A stretch of 64,000 nt of DNA from Incurvaria masculella (Eukaryota; Arthropoda; Insecta; Lepidoptera; Incurvariidae), in the NCBI GenBank assembly GCA_946894095.1, contig OX335657.1:17732001-17796000 (forward strand). Reading direction: 5' to 3'. Below, piece by piece: positions 1 to 11,479 of this stretch. The notes beneath the pieces are model-generated. The model was given only the letters and a program-made list of their open reading frames with translations. It had not been told where the DNA came from and did not search any database. The position numbers and the translations under genes are program-made. The first letter of the stretch is position 1; each line of letters opens with the position of its first letter.

Positions 1-19
1 TATTAATGGGGGAATACTA

Positions 20-130
20 ATAAGGAAGGTCCTGGCATGGCACCTAGTTCCCATGTGGTGTGTTGGGCTAATACCATGACAGAAGGTGTGGTATTAGCCA
101 TCATGTCCAGTCACATAAAAAAAATAAAAA
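20..130 (+). repeat. SINE-T 3' tail fragment
   Basis: The last ~100 bp of the SINE-T family: AAGGAAGGTCCTGGCATGG, then the CCCATGTGGTGTGTTGG box, then a hairpin in which GGCTAATACCA pairs with a downstream TGGTATTAGCC, and finally a run of A with a few T. The body and head are missing, so this copy is either 5'-truncated or cut by nearby rearrangement. Confidence 0.85.
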
Positions 131-1470
131 AATTGAAGAAGTTACAGTAGTTACTATAGGTTACTATGTATCACTATAAGCGTACCCATGCTATATTTGC
201 CAGAATACTTCAAAATATATTGCTAAGTACGACCTTCTGTGACAATTGCATCAACCAAACGGAAAAGTTGACTGAATCGTTCAACGACAGATTGCACCCA
301 AATGACACAAACAAAGACGCGAAGATAAGTTGAAACAAAAGCGAAATGCGGCTGAGTTGAACTGAAATAATAAAACATTCAACGTAAATATTCCAAGTGC
401 AAATAATGCGATAAGATATCGTGCATCACTTCAATTTTGGCAGATGTACGTCACACGCGCCGCGCTGCCGAGGAGATAAGGCCGATGCCAATCTGCCACC
501 GATATCCAATAAATGTCACGAGAATTGTTCGGGTAGAAACGGATTTACTATGTCTTGTTCTTTCCCATAGAGGACGTAATCAGGCGGATTCCATCAAATA
601 TCAGCAGAAACCTTAACTGGAAGGAATTCCGCCTAGGAATGGCGTGGAGCAACGTTCCAGCCGGAACTCGTAAACTGAAAGAGTGCAAAGATGAACAACG
701 ATTACATTTACCCAAACAACAATCCTTCTAATCTTCTATGGCAAGTGAACAATATACATTTATCTAAATTTATGAATATGACTATGTCAATAAAATTGAA
801 CTCGAATTTTCAAAGTTGGGACAGTCTCGGTGATAGTTGACAGCTGTTTTTGTTGAAATTCCGAGTTCCACCCTTAAGGTTTGGCATGAAAAGTATGGAA
901 CTCGTTGCAGCGAAAAAGCCTTAAGTCGGAACCCATAACTGTAATTCCGTGTAATTAGTCTCGAAAAATTATATTTCTCTTTTTGGTTATTTCCTGTCCG
1001 GTACAGTATGGAATAGGCAGCTTGAACACAACCATGGCGTGATCAAGAGTACAAATCAAGCAGGGTCTTCTTTACATATAGCTCATCGGCATATTAAATC
1101 AAATTCCAAGTAATAATAACATATTTTTATATATATGTACGTCCGTTCTATGTATTTAGCCCCAAAATGTTGCTTTCATTGATTTGCCCGCATACATTTC
1201 TGTTTTACTACAGCTAAAGATAGATATTATAAAAGTTGTAAACACCTAAAGCTAAATAGTTTTTAATCAAATGTGAATGAGAGAATACGAAAACTACGAA
1301 TTCCTTTGTCTTGCTTCCTGGTATCCCTAACATTAAGCGATTTAACTAAATTTTTAGACCGTCTGTATTGTCCTTCCCTCTCAAATGTCATAGCGCGATT
1401 ACGCGCTCTATCTCACTCATGCTTCAATGCGCCATCAAAAAAGATGGTGCGCCGCGGTTTCAGTCAGCTG
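131..1470. other. No gene recognised
   Basis: AT-rich sequence with short spurious ORFs. I see no match to the repeat families found elsewhere in the window and no convincing exon. Confidence 0.5.
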
Positions 1471-1476
1471 ACGCCA

Positions 1477-1495
1477 CCCCCGCCCCGCCCCGCCC
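1477..1495 (-). other. Four-tract G-quadruplex motif
   Basis: Four C-tracts of 5, 4, 4 and 3 separated by single G bases, so the minus strand reads as four G-tracts with one-base loops. This is the classic pattern for a stable G-quadruplex and also matches GC-box (Sp1/KLF) sites. It stands out in an AT-rich neighbourhood. No gene is visible beside it. Confidence 0.6.
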
Positions 1496-1500
1496 TGTGA

Positions 1501-3780
1501 CGTGTTTTGATACTTCAACGCGTCGTCTTGCGTCTATGTACCTTTGAACTATGATAGTAAACTCCGTTTTATTCCTTTCTTTCCTGATTTTAAACTTTAC
1601 GAATGCACTATTTCGGTGTTCTGTCGCATTAATCTGCTGTGATTGTAGCGTTCTTTCAGACTAATCGTAGTTTCGACTATATATTAATGAGGACATCGAG
1701 TCGATAGGACATAATATCTATCTGGTCATAGGAAAAGCTAATAACGCATCTTGTAGTTTTAGGTTATATCAATGATATGGCTCCAACAAAGAATTGGTCA
1801 CTAGGTACGTTCCACATTGATTGTGGCAACAAAAGTTGAACTGACGCCAAAGGTAAAATAGCTTACTACTACAGAGCGTGGCCGTTCTTGGAAAGCCCCC
1901 AAGACGGTTCGGATTACTGTAACGATATCAGAGGCTCTGGACAAAATACCAACAGCTATAGAACTTCCGGAAAATATGATTTAAAAACCTTACTTTATTG
2001 ATTAGCCTAAAGGAACTCAACATCTTCGGATTAGCCTTTTGCTTATGCAAGCAGGATGCTATTGTCAAATGTACCGTTTAGTCGTGTCTTTTCTTATTTG
2101 GTCAGCAACCCAAGTATACCACGTCCTTAGTTGACGACGGAGACTGCATTACAATGGCGTTTGTATGTTCTGTTGCATAAATTGATTGTTTTTAATTAGC
2201 AAACGCTTACTCGTATGTAATTATACAGAACCGGACGCGTCTCAATAGAACGTATAAATATGGTTTGTGCAAAGATCATTTTAGCATAAGCATCGATCAT
2301 GCATTCAAATTTAAATTAGCCCCAATGAATTGCCTTTGAATAATTACTTGTTAATGACGCATTAATCATAAAGTCAACACTTAAAGTTAATCGCAAATTA
2401 CAAGAAACGTATAAAAATATATCCGTCTGAGCGCATAGCGAACGATGCATCGAACAATTAAATTGTAGATCTAGACAGTCCTTAATTTAGAGATACATAC
2501 CGATCTTTCCGACATAATCTTACAAATATTGTCTGTGCGAGCTCAATATCTGTTTGTACTGAGAATCCCGTACACCAGGGGTTTTATTATTTGCTCTTAA
2601 ACCATTACACTCTTGTTATTTCAACAGGTGGTAGCATTGAATCCCTATAATTTATACATCCCTATGTATAAAGTATTTTTATAGCTCTATTAATGAAATC
2701 TTTGTATAATGACTCCCGGCGGATTCTTGTCGTTTTTTCCGTTGAACCGTCTTGGATAATTAACTTATCTAAGAATGTGTCAACACCTAGTGAAGGAAAA
2801 TAAATGAATACAGTCACGTTGGCTGGATTTTGTTACCTCGACGCGATGATCGGACTGGCCAGTCCGTCTGCCGGGACCTCGTATCAGAACAGACCCGAGA
2901 GCTACTTACTCTATAACTAATCCTATCAAAACCTTCCTATATCTAGTGGAGCGACAAATGCTTGAAATACATGTCATATTGGAGTGGCGAATTGAGCTGT
3001 GCAGGAACTAGTTATACATATACTTTATTACATATTTTTCTGAGAAGGCCTCTATGCTATCTATCGTCAAGATTTGTCTCATAATCCTGTGCAGTGAGAG
3101 TTTGCACAAAACTGTTTAGTAATGACGCGAAACATTTAAATAACCAAATAACTAGTCATTTATTCTCTCCAGCGAACCCCAGGCAAGGCACGTTATCGCA
3201 TGTCCCAGGGCCGAACACGCAGTCACCAGTATTTTACATCGAAACGATTCCAACCGCGTACACCACATGCAAAACTTGAGAAGGCAGCGTTTGTAATGCG
3301 AAGGCACACTCCACTGGCGTCCAGGGTGAATATTTATGTGGCCAGAGCGCTGGGAAATTCTCGAGCCTTATGGCAGGCGGACGGATGGCCGTCTGCTTTA
3401 TTCCTTTGCGAAATATCTACAGGATTGTTACGGAAGAGTCGAGCCAGGCAAATTATATGTAAATAGGTAATAATTTCATAATTATAATAAAGATAAAAAT
3501 ATTGTACTCCTTTTAATAGTGATTGCAACATACAGGCTTGATTCCGAAGGGTTTTCTCTACCTACCCACATTTGGGATGTAGAGAGTGGTACATGGCTGC
3601 AGAAAGAAAGAATTCGGAGCATTTTAAAGATAACATACATATATAAATGACTGTTTATAAAAATAAATCAAAAAATTGACAACGATAAATGTGGGTAAGA
3701 TTTCATCAGGAGACTGAAAACAAAAATATTAGGTTTTTAAGATAGAGTGTAATAGTTAGTTACGGTCTCAGATAATTTTA
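1501..3780. other. No gene recognised; one short shared repeat
   Basis: No exon or transposon protein was recognised. About 50 bp around 2590-2640 (AAACCATTACACTCTTG, then GGTGGTAGCATT) recurs in diverged form at 19445-19490, so a small dispersed repeat is present. The moderately GC-rich piece at 3300-3440 has an open frame but resembles nothing I know. Confidence 0.45.
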
Positions 3781-4240
3781 GGTGAGAGTCCGAAAAATCT
3801 GGTGGCAGTACGAGGAAACTGGTGGCAGTATAGGAATCTGGAAATCTCAGGTAATCCGCTGTGATCCTCGGGAATTTGACAATGCTAAGGTAATCATTGG
3901 CAATCCTATCAGTCAAGGTGATATTGGGTAATCTTAGGCGTGATTCCGAGTAATTTAAAAAACCTTTTTGTTAGGACCTTTCTTTTGCTAATTCAAATAT
4001 ATGGGTCGTTAAACATAATTTCTAGTATTCTTCCCAAATAGGACAGGATAAGTTAAATTTTCGTTTGTTTGACCTTTTCTAGCATGATTTTCTAGGTTTT
4101 TATAGTCCTTGGCAGTCTTACACAATCCAAGATTTTTTTGATAATCTCTTAAAAATCTTCGGTAGCCCTTGAGAATCCTTGGGAATCTGGAAATCTTTAA
4201 TATTGACTACTGGTAATCTTGGTGACCACTTTTTGATATA
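3781..4240. repeat. Degenerate GGTAATC-rich tract
   Basis: Short words such as GGTAATC, GGAATCT, GGCAATCC and TGATAATC recur every 15-40 bases, and GGTGGCAGTA occurs twice at the start. The pattern looks like an old tandem repeat with many indels rather than a coding region. The unit cannot be fixed by eye. Confidence 0.35.
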
Positions 4241-4245
4241 ATGAC

Positions 4246-4460
4246 TGACCCCTCTCTACTTACCAGGTGTTGAAAGGGTTGAGCCTGTCCTGGTAGGTAT
4301 TATCGCATTGAATAAAATATGGTTAAAGTGGCAATGTAATATGTCCCGTGTCTTCCACCCATTCCAATGTGGTCCGGTATGGCACCTAATTCCGGCATGT
4401 GGTGTGTTGAGCTAACTTAATGGCAGTAGTTATGGTATTCGTCAACCGAATCATGTATAA
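4246..4460 (+). repeat. SINE-T body and tail, diverged
   Basis: Recognisable in order: the CTACTTACCAGGTG element, a TATTATCGCATTGAATAAA segment, the AAGTGGCAATG box, TATGGCACCTAATTCC and CATGTGGTGTGTTG. Many substitutions and short indels separate it from the fuller copies at 15598 and 46480, so it is an old insertion. Confidence 0.7.
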
Positions 4461-4764
4461 ATATCAGTATGTCTGCAAGTCTGCTGGATCCTTATCTTGT
4501 CTCAACTGGCTACAAACATATATTGCTGCGGTGACCATGAAGATGAAGATTATAACGCGTTGACGTGTCAAATGTATCCAGACGTGGACGTATGAAAGAT
4601 TTGTGGGACGAGCCAAGTGATTTGGGACGATTATAACATAATAAATTAACGTGGACGAAAGATAATGTTTGTCGCGGTGACGTTTTATGCTAGAACTTTA
4701 AGGAAAACATATTTCCTTCAGACATAAGATTGATAATGTGACGCACTGAGATAATTAATTTGGA

Positions 4765-4996
4765 CCGGCAGTGCGATTACGAAGCACGAAACGGGGGAGG
4801 TTGTATTTAACAGCTATTGCGATAACCAAATGGAAGCACCGGCAACCGCAGTGCGATTACGAAGTGCAAAATTAAGTGCGGTTAGTACCCAAAACTGACA
4901 TATTTTGTAATAGAAAGCCGTCCGTTTGCTGTTAATTTGGGGAAGGTGCGGCACCTACACCTTATGTCGCGCTTCGTAATCGCACTGCGGGTTGCA
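4765..4996. repeat. Inverted repeat with a third direct copy
   Basis: GCAGTGCGATTACGAAG occurs at about 4769 and 4849, and its reverse complement, CTTCGTAATCGCACTGC, at about 4972. The second and third form an inverted pair of ~25 bp arms around ~100 bp. This may be a small MITE or half of one; no target duplication was evident. Confidence 0.55.
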
Positions 4997-5186
4997 CCAA
5001 CAACATCAACATTTAATTTTATGTAGTGGTAATGGTGTTTTATGAACACAAATTACAAAAAAATTAAGACACTCTTTATACAAATTTAGGAAATCTAATG
5101 GTTTTAAAAACGTATACATACGATTTATTATCTTACTCAATATTTCCATTATAAAATATTTAAGTCTTATTATGGTCTGACCTAAA

Positions 5187-5349
5187 ATGTTCGAAGTGGC
5201 AATGAAAATTGTCCGTGTTTTCCATCCAGGTCAATGTAGCCGAGCAATATAAGGAAGGTCCTGGCATGGCACCTAGACCCCAAGTGGTGTGTTAGGCTAT
5301 GTGACGGTCAGTTTGGTATTAGCCACCCATGTCCAGTTACATAAAAAAA
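5187..5349 (+). repeat. SINE-T 3' body and tail
   Basis: It begins in the GTTCGAAGTGGCAATGAAAA segment of the body and runs through the AATATAAGGAAGGTCCTGG tail to a run of A. The A-run abuts the CCGGCC start of the next Rep-A, so either Rep-A inserted at the A-tail or the two share a junction. Confidence 0.85.
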
Positions 5350-5683
5350 CCGGCCAAGTGCGAGTCGGACTCGAACACGAAGGGTTCCGTACCATCGAAC
5401 AAAAAAAAAACCTTTTTTGTATGTGGGCCCCCTTTAATTTAAATTATTTTATAATCTTACGTATTTGTTGTTATAGCGGCAAAATAAATACACAATCTGT
5501 GAAAATTTCAGCTGTCTATCTGTTACGGTTACTGAGATACAGCCCTATGACAGACGGACAGACGGACGGACGGACGTACGGACGGACGGACGGACGGACG
5601 GACGGACGGACGGACGGACGGACGGACGGCGGAGGCTTAGTAATAGGGTTCCGTTTTCACCCTTTGGGTACGGAACCGTAAAA
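5350..5683 (+). repeat. Rep-A element with long (GACG)n tract
   Basis: Order: CCGGCCAAGTGCGAG start, a near-palindrome (GTGCGAGTCGGACTCG), GGTTCCGTACC, an A-rich stretch, TTTGTATGTGGG, the GCGGCAAAATAAATACACA box, GAGATACAGCCC, an unusually long GACG array (~5550-5630), then GGTTCCGTTTTCACCC and a terminal palindrome. Rep-A occurs about a dozen times here in both orientations. Open frames across the GACG array are artefacts of the repeat. Confidence 0.9.
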
Positions 5684-6240
5684 AGGTTGTTAGGGGCATT
5701 TATTGTTCGTAGAAAGACATCTAGTTGCGGGCTCTTGTTTTCCCGCAGACAATCTTTTCAAGGGCTATATTTGGATGAATGGATGGATAAACCAGCAAAT
5801 TATCGTATTTAAGAGCATCCTCATACCTAAACATTTTGGACAAATTTTTGCGATTAATACGAGATAGCGAGTGCCCGACGTCGCTTAGTTGGAGCAGCTC
5901 GGAATAATTCTCTCTAAATGTGCCACCCACAAAACGCGTGAAACCGGTTTTTTATTGTTTCGTTAAAGAAATTGGAAAAAGTTAAACATGTTCTTCGCTG
6001 AATGGGTAGATAATGTTAAGAACTTTGAAATAGTACTAAAATAAATATTAGTTAATATCAATAAAAGCCGACAACTTGAAAAAGAATATATTTGAGACCT
6101 GACTTCAAAAAAATTTTCCGTGCATAAAATATTAATTTCTGTAACATTTTTCTTTCTGTTTTGGTAGAACGTTAACTGGAATTATACATGTTTTTTTTTT
6201 CATGTTCTCATTCCATAAAGATCAGGAACTTAACGCAATC
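5684..6240. other. No gene recognised
   Basis: AT-rich, with no repeat-family match and no convincing exon. Confidence 0.5.
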
Positions 6241-6315
6241 AAACCATTCGCATTGGCTAGTTTAATAATCTTAAGACGATACCAATCCACGCGAGATACA
6301 CCAGCACCGAATTGT

Positions 6316-6555
6316 TGCGGACTTTGGTCTGGCGGAATCATCGATACGCCACAACCATCAACTGTGAGAGCTGCAAATCCATGATAAGCAACTTAAACTG
6401 GATGAAATAGATACCGACGACGTATGGTTCCAACAGGACAGTATTGCGATCCACGCCTGGAACGCCATAGAATTCTGCACGAGCGATTTGAGGGCATAGT
6501 TACCTCGCGCGGAGGTGACCTGACTGGCCACCGAGATCGTACGATTTGCAGCCAC
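6316..6555 (+). pseudogene. Tc1/mariner-like transposase relic
   Basis: Two adjacent frames carry broken pieces of an insect IS630/Tc1/mariner-type transposase. The first reads LWSGGII. The second has the catalytic-region block DTDDVWFQQD, followed by a frameshift and stop codons before a remnant of the usual RRGDVTWPPRS segment (here RGGDLTGHRD). The WFQQD block holds the second catalytic Asp of this family. Stops, frameshifts and the missing N-terminus show it is long dead. The neighbouring MITE-2 is unrelated in sequence as far as I can see. Confidence 0.6.
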
Positions 6556-6580
6556 TAGAGTTCTTTCTTTCGGGATAAGT

Positions 6581-7110
6581 TAACCCGGCGGGACTAACTT
6601 ATTCGCGGGCACGGTACAAAACCGTGCTGTTGCGCTCTGGGACATTCTCTGTTTCAAAGAAAAAGACAGGCTCCGTGATGAGGAAAATGCAATATGTAAA
6701 GACAATGTGCTAAGCGTATGATTTGGTAAGATTTACGAAAATTTTAATTACAAAACGACTTATAGCTAAAAGTAAACCACGACCGCTGTAGTCAAATATC
6801 TAACAAAAACCAAATAAATTATAAATCTTCATTAAATAAGCTGTCTGATGTTTAATCTTTTTAAGATGATCTTACTGTATCATTGCGTAATTCACCTCCT
6901 AAGTTATTGTATAAAACGCGCAAAAAATTCGAACTTTTGGACCTTATAACTTAGAAACCAAACACAATGTTACAATGTCAACGGTCATCAGACATCTAGT
7001 TCGATCAAATAAATCTATTTTGAGCAACAATTGTGATCTCTGACAAGAAATATGGGCGTGATCTTCTTTCCCCGTTTGTATGGGGAGTTGAGCGGGATGG
7101 GCCACCTTAA
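6581..7110 (+). repeat. MITE-2 copy 1, left end damaged
   Basis: Same element as 20321-20861 and 45655-46121: AACCCGGCGGGACTAACT, GGGCACGGTACAAAACCG, GACAGGCTCCGTGATGAGG, AACCACGACCGCTGTAGTC, TATGGGCGTGATCTTCTTT and the right end GATGGGCCACCTTAA. The outer left GGTGGCCC is gone, so this copy is truncated or mutated there. It encodes no protein. Confidence 0.85.
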
Positions 7111-7780
7111 ATCGCACGCCAGCAAAGCGTAAACAATTGATGCCCTTAAAGTCACTTTCGTTGACTTTGAGAGCAATTGAATGACATTCAGTAAATTCAG
7201 CCAGATTTACGCCACAAAGTCATCAAAAATATGATAAAAGAATGGCAACACCGCTTCCGAAATTTGACCAAAGTTATATTCCGTACTTAATGCTATACAT
7301 AACATATTGTATATCAGAATTGACCTTCCTTATCGAAACATCCGATAGAAAATGTTTAGACAAAACCTACTTACCTACTGCAGAGTGATGTTAGTCCATT
7401 TGATAGTTTCACGAGAAGCTGGATTCTATGTATCAGTCATATTTACATTTCGCGTATGTAACTGCCAGCATGCAAGCAGGCCAGCGATGAGGGCACCGAT
7501 GACTATGTGACATGATGCTGTCAGGAATGGCTCACTATCTTGATCGGGTCCCCAGTCAACGGCAAGAACGGCGACCTGATGCGTATTACTTCGGTCTTGC
7601 TACGGTTAAGGGTCGGTTAAGGACCGTTCTATCAAAAATGTAAGTTTGGCATCAGCATTTAGGTATGAAATCATAATTGTATTATATCATTCATGTGGGC
7701 AAAAAATCATAACTTACAGACCAGTGAAGTTTCTTTGCGGGTTCTTCTTCACTGATTGATCGAAGCCGCGGATCAATTGT
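7111..7780. other. No gene recognised
   Basis: No supported gene. On the minus strand, ~7450-7620 has a short stretch that faintly resembles a LINE reverse transcriptase (LNRSKTEVI), but it is interrupted and too short to call. Confidence 0.4.
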
Positions 7781-8291
7781 ACTGTATTGTATTTTATTTT
7801 TTATTCATCATCCATAGACAGTACACTGCACTCGGATTTGTCATATTTTAACATTGGCCAGTTCAGCAAAACAAATCACAGCAAAGGAGAACTGGAAAGA
7901 AACTCTGCTGTTATTTTTTTAACGTCCACTTAGTCTAAATTTACAAAAGTGTTGTCAATTATTAAAAAAAAATACAATCATTTACAATTCATGCCGTGTG
8001 CAACAGTTCATGACAAATATCATTTTATTTGCAAAGACAATCCCCACCAACTAACATTTTGTCAATTGGAGCAGGTCAGTCCCCACAAACAGCACCCGTT
8101 CATGAGCATCACGCCGGGCACAGCCATCACCTCTCTCGACCATGTTTTAGGGGAAAGAGATAACCCGAGCCAAGCGTCACCTTAAGCATGGATATAAAGC
8201 GATGCACTGCTCCAGTGGCAACAAAACACTGTGAAACACTTGTACATTCGTTTGTCATAAACTACTACAGTGAGCTGATCACATAGTTATT
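7781..8291 (-). repeat. Rep-F copy 1
   Basis: Reverse complement of 19499-20022. Shared blocks in order on this strand are the terminal TATTCATCATCCATAGACAG, GTACACTGCACTCGGATTTG, the AACTGGAAAGAAACTC region, CATGAGCATCACGCCGGGC and GTGAGCTGATCACATAGTT. In the opposite orientation the element ends GATGAATAAACAATAC, like the A-rich 3' end of a retroposon with a polyadenylation-type hexamer. No transposase or RT is encoded. Confidence 0.8.
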
Positions 8292-8309
8292 ATTAAAAAA
8301 AAATATATT

Positions 8310-8478
8310 TAATTATTATATTTTTTTATTTTACCTATTTGTTGTTACAGCGGCAAAATAAATACACACTCTGTGAAAATTTCAGCTGCCGACGGACGGA
8401 CGGACGGACGGACGGACGGACAGCGGAAGCTTAGTAATAGGGTTCCGTTTTCACCCTATGGGTATGGAACCCTAAAAC
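8310..8478 (+). repeat. Rep-A, 5'-truncated
   Basis: It starts in the TTATTTTACCTATTTGTTG segment, keeps GGCAAAATAAATACACAC, jumps from TTTCAGCTGCC straight into the GACG tract (the ACAGCCCTGTGACAG segment is deleted), and has the full GGTTCCGTTTTCACCC end. The head with CCGGCCAAGTGCGAG is missing. Confidence 0.85.
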
Positions 8479-8488
8479 TATATCGTCA

Positions 8489-8845
8489 CAGAGTGGTCAA
8501 TCTGAGTTCTCACCTAAATTGGCGTTTACGGCAAACCGATCGACTGGCGTTTTCTCCAAACTCCATACAAGTTTTTACTAGATATTCTGTGGTTTTACTT
8601 CTTCAAGCTGTCAAAGTCAAACGCGGACTTCCGATTTGTATGAAAACGCGGAGTCGACGTAAACGGCATCGTCGACGTATTTACGGCAACGTTGAGTAAG
8701 CTGTCAAATCAAAGTCGGACTCGCAAATGTTAGTTCGCTTAACGCCCACTGCGCGCGCTCTTCAATTTCTCCATACATTTGAAAACGCCAGTCGATCGGT
8801 TTGCCGTAACGCCAATTTAGGTGACAACTGAGACTACCGGCTCTG
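8489..8845. repeat. MITE-1 copy a
   Basis: Inverted-repeat element. The left end reads CAGAGTGG, then GAGTTCTCACCTAAATTGG and CGACTGGCGTTTTC; the right end is its inverse, GAAAACGCCAGTCGATCGG to AGACTACCGGCTCTG. The arms are about 65-70 bp with few mismatches. The interior carries GTCGACGTAAACGGCA and GCGCGCGCTC. CAGAG-like ends suggest a hAT-type non-autonomous element, but no clean 8-bp target duplication is visible. Confidence 0.85.
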
Positions 8846-10149
8846 TACTGCTGTTTGATCTTGACGCACTAGCGATTGGAGTAGACAGTGTATGTATACT
8901 GGGATGGGACGGCGACGAGGCAAGGAAAAGAAGCAAAAAGTTGAAAGCAAACGTCAAACGAGTGAAAAACAAACGTCAAACGCATTGAAAATGTGTTTTG
9001 ACGGGTATTTTGGGAATCGCTTGTAGACACACCGGATGAAAAGCAAATTTCAAACTTGAGAAATTCACTTTTGATGAGACGCTTACATCAGAAAATTGAG
9101 CTCAAACGTAGTTTAGTAATTATTCGAAAACTACTATTAAAATTAGCTTGAAGTGGGGTACCAAATAATATACAAATAAGGCAAACAATAGCTGTTTCTG
9201 CCTGTTTCCTATTATTATTATTATTAAATGTATCCTATGTTAAAGCAAAGAGAAAATAAACTGTGCATAAAGTTTTTTTTTACTCGGTTTTTAAACGTGC
9301 GTGCACAGATAATCGTTTTCGGATACAACAAACGAAAGAACTACGTTCGCCGCTTAAAAGGTTCATAGTTCCTCAATAAAAATTATCGCATTCGGTAGGC
9401 CTTATCTAGTAACATGTGTTTATGAAATAATTATTTCTCATCTACGCTTCTAGGTCACGAACATGAGTGTTTCTCTATTAGGTTACTTCGTAATACTTAA
9501 ATTTAAGAATGCTCAGTGTAAATTGTAATGTTTCCTCGCTCAACGTTTCGTCCGCCACGCTGCGGACATCAACAGGATCGCGGCACGACCTCGAGGACAA
9601 CAAAATCCTGTCAGAAGTCAACGAAATCTATGTAAATTTGAATAAAGTCGAACATTTTAGTTACGTCTTTCAACATAAATGCAAGTTCTGGTTGTCAAAC
9701 TACACCAACTTAGGTCACGAACGGATTGATTAACTCAGTGATAGAACCCGAAAAGGAACCTCACCATTTTTGGTTTTTGTACACTTCCATCAGACTTAGA
9801 CCTTAAATGCTACTACCTGATGTTTTTGGTTTAACAATTCAAAGCAAAGCACAAGGGCCAAAGAAGGCTCAAAAGTATAATAGATATGAATCCCTAATAA
9901 CATTTTAAAATGCTAAACATATTGGTCGATTTGCTGTTCTTTCACGCGGCAACCGGGCAACGGAACGACGTAACTTTATACTGATCGTTTACCAGAGAGA
10001 AAAGGCAACTTTTCATCTCGGTTTTTTTTTTCTATGCTGTCCCAAGAGGATTTGGATACTGCAGTTTGTACCTGAAATTTATTTTCTTTAACAATATATT
10101 GATTGAAACTGTTTGGTATTAAGGAATAAATACCGACCGTTAATAGAAA
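8846..10149. other. No gene recognised
   Basis: Contains a short direct repeat of AACAAACGTCAAACG near 8945-8985 and two TAGGTCACGAAC words about 260 bp apart (9451, 9712). I see nothing else. Confidence 0.45.
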
Positions 10150-10330
10150 TACTCTGTAGGTATAGAGAAACCTTCATGAAACCTTTTAATATCATCCGAA
10201 TATATAGAAGGTATTCGGAAAAAAATATGCACGGACTATTTTAAAAATATGTTCTCACATATATTTTTTAAATAGCAAGGGGCCTAAATATGACCCCTGC
10301 GGGACACCTGAATAGATAAAAGAAAGACCA
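10150..10330 (-). pseudogene. LINE reverse transcriptase relic
   Basis: Reading the minus strand from ~10325, one frame gives SGVPQGSYLGPLLF, the conserved block of non-LTR (CR1/jockey-type) reverse transcriptases. About 95 bp further on, another frame gives YSDDIKRF, a degraded copy of the catalytic YADD/FADD box. Stops and at least one frameshift lie between them. Upstream fingers and the downstream thumb are not recognisable, so this is a short ancient fragment. Confidence 0.7.
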
Positions 10331-11479
10331 TCCACAGAACAGTTTTAGTTTATGCACAACTGTGATGCATCGACCACATCCACTACTCACTCATACGGAT
10401 AGATGTGTGATAATACCTACGTTCACTTTTATTGAATTCTGCGAATTTATTGATTAGGTTTCGTCTGTAATAAGGTAAACATGATAATATTACTTTTTAT
10501 ATTCTCCTCTACCCGTTGATTACCTTATTACGTGCGAAGTGCCGACGGTATAATCTATTTTTAAGATCATGCTTTGCATGTGGTTTTGTAATGTTAAGCT
10601 TTTTATAATGTTGTGTACGCTAGAGAACTTTTAATTTTATTGATGCATTAAAAAAAACACACATTGGCTAAGTTCGAACAACGCCCGTGACTGATTCATT
10701 TATGTGTGTATACAAGTTATGATACACTATAAGTGCTGTGATCGCCAAATTTAGTAATTGATTCCACAATCGTGCTGAATTAACCGTAAAAGAAGCCGAA
10801 TAAGCAGTGGAAGAATATGATGGAAGCAGGAGATTATCCGGTGACCTGATGGACCATAAAAAGAGAAATAGATAACCACCATATAATTATAGAAAATAAT
10901 TATATAAAGTAATTTCTAAGAACTTAGTAATAAGAGATCGGCTATCCTGAGATTTTATTCAATTACCTAATTGTTGGTGACTTTTTTTTTATTCCATAAA
11001 GCTAAATAATAACCTGAATCACCCGAACCAATTTTAATAAAATACCATTGATAAATGCTCCAACTTCTTTCTTTTTAACCTAAGCTACGGCGTAAAAAAT
11101 CAGCGGGACAATGGTGAAATAATTCAATGAGATAAAAACGTTTTTTATGGCTTTACGCGTCAATAGGTGTTTTTTTCATTTAACCTTTCCATTTATGAGC
11201 AGGTACCTGTACCACGGTAAAAATAATTTGGCTACTTGCTTTCGTGTCTGTTGTTGCTTAATGTAAGCGAAAACTGTGGAAGAAGTTGAAAATTACCAAG
11301 TTGTTAGGGAACCCTAAAAGTAAAACATTTAAATTATAATATTTTATCGGTTCCTACATTCATTTCTTAACGATTTAACACCAATCTATGTCTAAAAAGT
11401 TGAGGCATGACAAGAAGAACGATGAACGTACAAACACATGCATGATTTAATTCGGATTCAGGTGTTTTGAATAGAAAAC
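10331..11479. other. No gene recognised
   Basis: AT-rich, with no supported feature. Confidence 0.45.

Noticed and set aside
5530..5640. Proteins with RTDGRTDG-type repeats in several frames
   Set aside because: These are translations of the GACG microsatellite in Rep-A and recur in all copies.
7450..7620. LINE reverse transcriptase remnant on the minus strand (LNRSKTEVI)
   Set aside because: Only one short block is suggestive, stops follow at once, and no catalytic box is near.
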